From positions 1-40,014 of IMG/VR virus record IMGVR_UViG_3300035703_000189: DNA of 40,014 nucleotides, one strand, 5' to 3'. Shown here piece by piece: positions 24,001-30,900 of the stretch. Position numbers and translations under genes: made by a program. The notes beneath the pieces are model-generated. The model had not been told where the DNA came from and searched no databases. It worked only from the letters and a program-made list of their open reading frames with translations. This stretch comes from a virus. Every line of letters begins with the position of its first letter. Within the stretch, counting starts at the first letter, position 1.

Positions 24001-24410
24001 TCCCCGCCATCACAGACTACCTGCTGCACAAGCTCCCGGACAGCTTCAAAGGCTGGACCCGTGAGGCCGTCGAGGACTACGTCATGTTCCATGCGGAGCA
24101 GGGCACGCTCAAGATCGCCACCCAGGACGACCATGTGGTCGGTGTGCTGGTAGGCTGGCGTCAGACGGGTCCAGAGCCTAAGGCCTGGGAGTGGCAGCAT
24201 TCCGACCCCAATGGCGACCACTGGTACTGGCATCAATTCGCCGCGGATTGCGCGGTATTCGCCATGGCGGTGGCGGCTAAGTTCTTCCATGACCGACCGG
24301 AGGCTGCAATCCTCCCGGCTATCGGCTATCGCAACGGCAAACTGACCATCTTCAAGAAAGGCTCGATGCCGATCTACCGGGTGGCTGACAAAAAATATGG
24401 CATCAGTTGA
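23997..24410 (+). CDS. Conserved phage protein, possibly GNAT/HlyC-like acyltransferase fold
   Basis: 137 residues, ATGA overlap. The pattern is helix (KGWTREAVEDYVMFHAEQG), strands (TLKIATQDDHVVGVLVGWRQ), a WQHSDPNGDHWYWHQF loop, helix (CAVFAMAVAAKFFHDRP) and strands (AIGYRNGKLTIFKKGSMPIYR). This order resembles small acyltransferases of the GNAT type, and 'VVGVLVGWR' is the usual beta4-like segment, but the acetyl-CoA loop is not clear. It is placed among virion genes; function remains open. Confidence 0.5.
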   Translation: MIPAITDYLLHKLPDSFKGWTREAVEDYVMFHAEQGTLKIATQDDHVVGVLVGWRQTGPEPKAWEWQHSDPNGDHWYWHQFAADCAVFAMAVAAKFFHDRPEAAILPAIGYRNGKLTIFKKGSMPIYRVADKKYGIS

Positions 24411-25191
24411 GGCACCAGCACCACGGGACTACGGCAAGGAGACTGCGGAAACTCTCCGCGCCCAGCTTGACCTAGCGCCCGAGAAATACGCAGCCGAGGC
24501 CAAGTACGCTCCGCAGTACCAAGCTCTTCAGCTCGGCCTGTTGAAGTCTGCCACGCCGGAGCTGCTGCAGCTCTACAAGGAGCAGATCGCGCCCACCATG
24601 GGCGAGGTTGAGGCGGCCGCCCGCTCCCGTTCCAGGGCCGGTGACATTGCCGACATCGAGAGACTCGGGCCGCAAGCCCGTGCTGCGATCAAGGCGGCCT
24701 CGCCGGAACAGGCTGCCTTGGCCGATACGTTGACCGCGCAGGCCCAGTCTGGCCTGGCCGCAGGTTCCCGTCTGACCCCTGAGCAACAGCGCATGGTTGA
24801 ACAGCAGACCCGTTCCGGCCTAGCTGCCCGCGGCTTGGCCCAAGGTCCGTCCGGTGCCCTGCAGGAGGCTGTGCGCTCACAGATGGCCGGTGCCGGCCTG
24901 CAACAACAGCGCCAGCAGCAGGCCATGGGTGCCCTCGGGGCTTCCCAAGGAGTCTATGGCGACGTGTTCCAACAGGTGCTTGGTCGGCCTTCTCAGGCCT
25001 TTGGGGCCTCGCAGGGCTTCATTGGTCAGGCTCAAGGATTTAATCCTGGCCAACTCTTCAACCCGGAGAGCCAGTATGCTGCCAACCTGATTGGTGGCAA
25101 CCAGCAGGCCCAGCTTGCTGCCCGTACTGCTTCCGCCGCCAACACCACCGCGCTGATCGGTGCCGGTATGTCTGCCGCATCCAGCCTATGA
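24397..25191 (+). CDS. Internal virion/ejection-type protein, Gln/Ala-rich
   Basis: 264 residues, almost all helical and rich in Gln/Ala/Gly. The ETAETLRAQLDLAPEKYAAE ... YAPQYQALQL start is a familiar head of phage internal proteins; SGLAARGLAQGPSGALQEAV and the mildly hydrophobic tail (TTALIGAGMSAASSL) fit membrane-active ejection proteins such as T7 gp14. Initiates inside the end of the upstream gene (14-nt overlap). Ejection role is inferred from composition and position. Confidence 0.7.
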   Translation: MASVEAPAPRDYGKETAETLRAQLDLAPEKYAAEAKYAPQYQALQLGLLKSATPELLQLYKEQIAPTMGEVEAAARSRSRAGDIADIERLGPQARAAIKAASPEQAALADTLTAQAQSGLAAGSRLTPEQQRMVEQQTRSGLAARGLAQGPSGALQEAVRSQMAGAGLQQQRQQQAMGALGASQGVYGDVFQQVLGRPSQAFGASQGFIGQAQGFNPGQLFNPESQYAANLIGGNQQAQLAARTASAANTTALIGAGMSAASSL

Positions 25192-25529
25192 ACTACGGAT
25201 ACCAGCAGCCCGGTGGAATGATGCAGGGCTACGCACCCCAGCCGCCGATGATGCCTGGCAGTGGGTACGGTGCGCCCATGATGACCAACTTCCAGAACAC
25301 CACCGCGGATGTGGAAGCCCAGCGCAAGCGCCTCAAGGCCCTCGGACTGGACGACACCATGATCGACGACGCCTTGTCGTTTAAGCAGGGCCTCTTCGAG
25401 AAGCGCGACGAGATGCAAGGCAAGGCGCTTGAGGCTATTGGTGGTGGCATCAAGGCTGCCGGAAGTAATCTCACCGGAGCAGCGTCTGCCGCCGGTGCCG
25501 GCCTCAAAGGCCTTGCATCCTCTTTGTGA
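25188..25529 (+). CDS. Met/Gly/Pro-rich small virion protein
   Basis: 113 residues, ATGA overlap. The first 32 residues are low complexity (Gly, Tyr, Met, Pro, Gln). A helical segment follows (DVEAQRKRLKALGLDDTMID), then an Ala/Gly-rich end (AASAAGAGLKGLASSL) that could insert in membranes. It is probably a companion of the previous ejection-type protein; no family recognised. Confidence 0.6.
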   Translation: MNYGYQQPGGMMQGYAPQPPMMPGSGYGAPMMTNFQNTTADVEAQRKRLKALGLDDTMIDDALSFKQGLFEKRDEMQGKALEAIGGGIKAAGSNLTGAASAAGAGLKGLASSL

Positions 25530-25855
25530 TCATCAAGTTCCAGCGATGCACAGGAATCAGGCTCTTTCGGTTGTTCCGATGGCAGCTTGAGATCTGGTTT
25601 TGCCCCGCTGGTGAGTTGATCCCGTCGCATTGCCACAGCCAGTTTGACTCCCGGATCATCCACATCCTCGGGACCATGCGTTGGATGATGGGAGGCAAAT
25701 CAAAGCACGTCACCAGCTACCACTGTGGGTGGTCTAAGCCCGTCCCAGCCGGCGTACAGCACAGTGCCATTGCGATGTCGTTCTCGGTGTTCGCCAATCT
25801 GGAGCGGTGGAGCGGCAACCCAACCTCCGCGGCAGTAGACTTCAACCCGGCGTGA
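25526..25855 (+). CDS. Cupin-like small protein
   Basis: 109 residues from GTG 25526 (GTGA overlap). IWFCPAGELIPSHCHSQFDS ... IIHILGTMRWMMGG contains an H-x-H pair followed by a beta-strand and Gly, and later W-S-KPVPAGVQHSA, the layout of cupin metal motifs 1 and 2 (P-G...H.H....G...; P.G..H). It might bind a metal within a beta barrel. It occurs in the ejection-protein operon with its partner gene at 25852; role unknown. Confidence 0.55.
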   Translation: MIIKFQRCTGIRLFRLFRWQLEIWFCPAGELIPSHCHSQFDSRIIHILGTMRWMMGGKSKHVTSYHCGWSKPVPAGVQHSAIAMSFSVFANLERWSGNPTSAAVDFNPA

Positions 25856-26274
25856 ACAAGCTCGGACAACTCTACTTCGACGCAGCCGGCGGCAACCACA
25901 ACGCCGTGGTGTTCATCACAGCCTTCCATGCCTACTGCCATGCCATCGACGACCTGGTCGACGGTGACGTGCCGTTCACCCCTGAGGCCTTCCTGGACGT
26001 GATGATGCAGGCCAACAGCCTGTACTCGACCCCGTTCTACATCGACAATTGGTTCCGGCTGCAGCCCGTCATCGCGCAGATCACCAGCACCTACGCCGAC
26101 TCGGTTGCCTGGGAGAAGGCTGACGAGGAATGGAAGCGTCAGACATCCGATGTCCTACGGCTCTGCGGCAACGACATGATCATCCAAGTGGCTTGGATCA
26201 TCGGGGGCTATAAGCACATGAGGGCTATCAGCTTGAAACTGCGCGAGTTCGCGTACCATTCTCAACACAGCTAA
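25852..26274 (+). CDS. Helical protein with DDLVDGD motif
   Basis: 140 residues from GTG 25852 (GTGA overlap; a longer in-frame ORF from 25807 lies inside the cupin gene). The sequence is all-helical: VFITAFHAYCHAIDDLVDGD, AFLDVMMQANSLYSTPFYID, ADSVAWEKADEEWKRQTSDV and IIQVAWIIGGYKHMRAISLK. The H-A-I-D-D-x-x-D motif superficially resembles the Asp-rich motif of isoprenoid synthases, but the length is far too short for such an enzyme. It may be a metal-binding helical bundle. Function unknown. Confidence 0.55.
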   Translation: MNKLGQLYFDAAGGNHNAVVFITAFHAYCHAIDDLVDGDVPFTPEAFLDVMMQANSLYSTPFYIDNWFRLQPVIAQITSTYADSVAWEKADEEWKRQTSDVLRLCGNDMIIQVAWIIGGYKHMRAISLKLREFAYHSQHS

Positions 26275-26278
26275 ATCT

Positions 26279-27910
26279 ATGGCAACCTACGGCTATTCCA
26301 CACCATACACCGGACGCGGCGACACCGGCCCGCTGCCTCCCGGATTCATGGATGCCGCAACAGCCCCCGGGCGCAACCTGGCGATGGGCATTGCTGCCAT
26401 GGGCCAGGGCCTTGGTAAGGCTATAGAGCAGTACCGCACCAAGAAGGCGGAGACTGAGGCTGCCACACAGAGCTGGGAGACCGTCTCCGGGCTGATGCAG
26501 CAGCAGCTCTCAAGCGACCCTAAGTACCTGGCCATCCAGCAGTACATGGAGACCGGGGCTTTGCCTCAAGGCGTCACCGAGCAGGACATCCCGCGCTACA
26601 CCCAACAGGTGCAGGCCGACCGGGAGATGCTCAACAAGTTCTCGGCTCTCGGTGAGAAGTTCCCGGACATGAGCCTGGCCAAGAAAAAGGCGGCTCTCGG
26701 GGACGCCGTGATGGTGCTGAACCAGTATAGGACTGATCAGCAGAAACAGGCTGAAACTGAATTGCGCAATCTTCAAACCACTGCCGCCCGCTTTAACCTG
26801 CAGACAGCCCAAGGTGCCGAGGCACGACGCCTTGGGCTCGAGCAGGCAATCTCTCAGGTTGCCCAGCTTCCGGTCACGCAGGAAGTCACGGTGCCCGCAC
26901 CTCCGGCAATCATTAGCAGCAGCCTGAACATTCCCGCGGAGCAGCAGCCCTACACCCCGTTCTACCAGGTGCAGCAGATCCCGGGTGGCACGATCCAGCA
27001 GCCTCCGGCTCCGCAGACTCCACAGGCTCCGACCTTTGGTGGTATGCGCTTCGGTGGTGCCGATCAGTATACCATGGGCCTTGGGCGCAACATCATGCCC
27101 ATCCCGGCTGGCACAAACCGCTCTCAGTTCACACCTTCCGCGCAGGTTCAGGCAGCCCCGCCTGCCGGCATTGCCCCCATCCCGCAGCGCGAGGTCCCGG
27201 CTTTTGAGTCGCAGCCCATCCAGCGCACGGCCACCGAGACCCAGCCGGTCGGCTACCAGGACCGCTTCAAGCAGGCTGTCGATGTGTTCCAGCGCCTAGG
27301 TGCTCCGATCAACCCGGATGCCATCAGGAGCGTATTGGAAGCCACCGGAACACCACGGCCCATCCAGGTCGACACCCAGACCCTGCCCGGCGGCATCACC
27401 GTGGTGCGTGCGGACGGAAAGGTGGACATCCTGCCTGCGCCCAAAATGGTCGAAGGCAAGGATCTGACCGAGGGACAGTCCAACTCGTTAGGGTTTGCTT
27501 CGCGCATGATGCTGAACGAAAGCACGATCAATGACGTGGTTGGCCGTGGTTATCGCCCTGGCGGCTTGACTGAGTTTGGTTTTACCCCTGAGCGATTGCG
27601 TTCCGACGACCGCAAGATCTACGACGCCGCCAAGGAAAACTGGATTGCTGCTGCTCTGCGCAAGGAGTCCGGTGCTGCCATCGGCAAGGACGAGTATTCC
27701 GCTGCGGATCGCCAATACTTCCCGCAGCCTGGCGACAGCGACAAGGTGCTCAAGCAGAAGGCAAACCTGCGCTCGACTGTTTTCAAGTCCATGAAGGCTG
27801 GCATTGGTCGATTCGCTGACGACTACCTGCGCCAGATGGGCGTCGGTCAGGAAACCCAGCCCCAAGGCGGCGTCCGTAAATACAATCCCGTCACGAAGCG
27901 CATCGAGTAA
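26279..27910 (+). CDS. Large internal virion protein
   Basis: 543 residues. The first 200 are helical/coiled coil (LGKAIEQYRTKKAETEAATQ; QKQAETELRNLQTTAARFNL), 200-340 are a Pro/Gln-rich disordered linker, and the last 150 contain TEGQSNSLGFASRMMLNEST, WIAAALRKESGAAIGKDEYS and YFPQPGDSDKVLKQKANLRS. The last block, 'ALRKESGAAI...EY.....YFPQPGDS......K...R', is a strong, widely shared phage virion-protein motif. It probably forms part of the ejection apparatus with its neighbours. Confidence 0.75.
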   Translation: MATYGYSTPYTGRGDTGPLPPGFMDAATAPGRNLAMGIAAMGQGLGKAIEQYRTKKAETEAATQSWETVSGLMQQQLSSDPKYLAIQQYMETGALPQGVTEQDIPRYTQQVQADREMLNKFSALGEKFPDMSLAKKKAALGDAVMVLNQYRTDQQKQAETELRNLQTTAARFNLQTAQGAEARRLGLEQAISQVAQLPVTQEVTVPAPPAIISSSLNIPAEQQPYTPFYQVQQIPGGTIQQPPAPQTPQAPTFGGMRFGGADQYTMGLGRNIMPIPAGTNRSQFTPSAQVQAAPPAGIAPIPQREVPAFESQPIQRTATETQPVGYQDRFKQAVDVFQRLGAPINPDAIRSVLEATGTPRPIQVDTQTLPGGITVVRADGKVDILPAPKMVEGKDLTEGQSNSLGFASRMMLNESTINDVVGRGYRPGGLTEFGFTPERLRSDDRKIYDAAKENWIAAALRKESGAAIGKDEYSAADRQYFPQPGDSDKVLKQKANLRSTVFKSMKAGIGRFADDYLRQMGVGQETQPQGGVRKYNPVTKRIE

Positions 27911-27912
27911 TT

Positions 27913-30900
27913 ATGCCATATCAGATCCAGGTCGGCTCTCAGGTTGTCGAGTTCCCTGATTCCGTTGGCCAGGATGAGGCCCAGCGGATTTTGTCCGAGC
28001 AGTTCCCAGCCACTGGCGAGGATATTGCCGGTGCCATGCAGGACCCGGCCTACAAGCCCTCGGTCGACGACTACCTCAAGTTCGAGCAGTACTCCAAGAC
28101 CAAGCAGACCGACTGGATCAACACCATCGCGCAGTCGGTGGATGCTGCCGCCAACATGATTGGTGGAGCGATCTCAGAGGGCGCACAGGGAGCTGTTGCA
28201 AACCCGCTCAACTACATTGAAGGCGCGGCCCAAGGCACCCGGCAGCTCTACGGCCTGGTCGCACAGTCTCAGGACCCCGGCTCTCCGCTCTTTAAGTTCA
28301 AAGACCTCGTCGCAGGCACGGGCACCGCGGAGTCCCGCTACAATCAGTTCCTCGAGGCCCGCGACTTCGCCAACACCAGCGCCCGCCTTGAGCGTGGCGA
28401 GGAAGGCATTGTTGTCCCGCCTGAGTACACCAACCCGGAGTTTGTTCAGGGCGTGTCCATGATCCTTGACCCGACGCTGGCTCTCCCCGGTATCGGCGAA
28501 GTGTTCGGCGCAGGCAAGCTGGCCACCCGTGCAGTCGGTAAAGGCGCACAACTCACCGGGCGTGCTGTTGCTGGCGTTGCAAAGCCTCTGGAGCGTTTTG
28601 CAGGCGCTGCCGAACGCATGACAGCGGAAGCTCTTGGAATGACGCCAGAAGCGCTTCGCACCGCTGCTTCAACAGCCGGTGTTGCTGGTGCCCTCGGTAT
28701 TGCCCCCGAGGCGGCAGCTTTTGCCGCTATCCCTGCCGGCATCCGTACTGCACGCGAGGCCGGCGAGGCCTTGACCCGTGCCGGCGAGAACCTGGTGACC
28801 CAGCCGTCCCGTGTTGGACCGCTGGAAGCCATCGGTGCTGCCCCGGGTGCCAACTTGCGCCAGCGTATGCTGGGTGTGGTCGGGCAGTACGGTGGGGACG
28901 CTGCGGTTGACGCTGCCTTGCGTGCCACTGCCGGCGGCATTGAGGGCGCTACCCTGGGTGCCGGCCTTGGTTATCTATCAGGCGGCGAGGAGGGCGCTGC
29001 TGCTGGACTTGGATCTGGCCTTGCCCAGGGTGCGGCCGGTGCCCTCGGTGCCCGCGGCTTCGAGCGGCTCACCGGCAAGGCTGCCAAGGAAGCCCGTGCC
29101 GGCGACCTGGGTCGCTTTATCGACGCCCAGCAGGACCCGACGACCAAGGCGCTGTTTGAGCGGGTGCGCGATCAGAATGGCGTGGATGCCGCATCGGCGC
29201 TCATGGACCTTCAAGGCCTTGTCCGGGGTAAGTTTGGGGATATTGACATCCTCTATCGCTCCAACGCGCAAATGGCCGAAAAGTTTGGAGACAAAATCCG
29301 CGGTGTGCAGATTGAGTTGGGGGAGCGGCCCACAATATTTATCAACGCCGACATCATCGGCAAGGGCACCGGGGACGGCCCGCTCTACACTCTCGGCCAT
29401 GAGCTGTTCCATGCCCTGGAGAAGACTACCCAACTGGAGGGCGGTGCCACCGAGATCAAGGATTCGCTTGTTGGGCGGTGGGTTCAGGAAGGCGACGTTG
29501 TCCGTAAGCTGGCCGAGGGCGCTTTCAATGACGCCGAGATTGAGGCTCGTTTCAATCAGTATCGAGACAAGCTGGCTGCAGGCAGTCAGGAGCGTGCCGA
29601 TCAACTCGCCCAGTACGACACCATCGACAAGAAAGCTGGCTATGTGGCCTCAGAGCTGGCCGCGGAACACTTCGCTGGACTTTTGGCCGGCCAGAAGCCC
29701 GACGCATTGCTGAAGGGATTCACCGGAATCACCCGGCAGTTGTTGGACTCCGCACTGACCCAGAACGCCAGCCGGGCTTTGGCCGATGCTGCTGCGACCA
29801 TTGAGCGCACTTTCGGAGTCAAGCCCACCGACTCGGTGCTGTTCCCGGACCTGAAACAGGCCTCTCCCCAGGTCAACGCCATGCTGCGCGACCTGCTGCG
29901 TGCCCGTCGCAAGCTGGACGAGCGCATCACAATAGAGAACGAGGGACCTGGAAAGGTGCTGAAGCCGCAGGACGTCTCCAACCCGATTGCCGCAAAGCAG
30001 TTGGTGGATCTCGGTGTGGCCGAGAAGATGCCCGACGGCAGCGTCAGGAACCTCTCAGACGAGGAGATCCGAGTTCGCGAGGAGAAGGACACCACTGCCC
30101 TCAGAGCGATCCTGGAGGGCACGTCTGGAGCCCGTGTGGTCGATGGCGAGATTCTGGGCCGGTTCAGCCCGCAGCAGTTGTCCGCCATAGAGCAGTCCCA
30201 GGCAGTCAGCAGCCGGATGAAGGACAAGATTCGGGCCGTCAACGCGGCGATGAACGCCGGAAACAGCATCTTCCTGAACTACGGTGCTGCGACCAAGCGG
30301 GTGAAGAACCGGCTGACCGGAAAGTTTACCAGCAAGTACAACAGCGGTATCCGCCTCTCACAGCGTGAGGTGTTGCCATACAGTTTCTACCTATCCAAGG
30401 CCGACAACCCGGTCATCAAGGCCATCGACATCAGCAAGATCCGCGGTGCCCTGGACAAGCTGACAGCCCCCGATGGAAGTGTGGCAAAGGGCCTGTGGGA
30501 CAACGTCGACGGGTTCATGTCTGACCTGGCCGCCTACTTCACCAACTTGGACGCCGGTGAGGGCGCACGCCGGTCTGCGGAGATCTTCGGAGTCGACAAG
30601 GCCCGGTTCCTAGGCGACTTCGTCAACGATCAGGAGAAGGGCGGCCGCAAGTTTGTGCGCGACTTCCGGTTGGACCGCATCGGGTCGACCAATCCGATGG
30701 ACTTCCGTGCGCGTATTTCGGAAGACGCAATCCAGAAATCCAAACTGCGCTGGATGCCTGCCGAGACCATCGGCGACAAGTCGATCACCAACTCCGAGGA
30801 AGGTTACCGCATCATCAGCGGGGCCAAGCATAAGCTCTACGGCCCCGACGGCAAACTGATCGGGATCTACGACACCCAAACCCAAGCAGAAAGGAAAGCA

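Noticed and set aside
25889-25950. Isoprenoid synthase-like Asp-rich motif
   Set aside because: The protein is only 140 residues and lacks the second Asp-rich motif; kept only as a descriptive feature.
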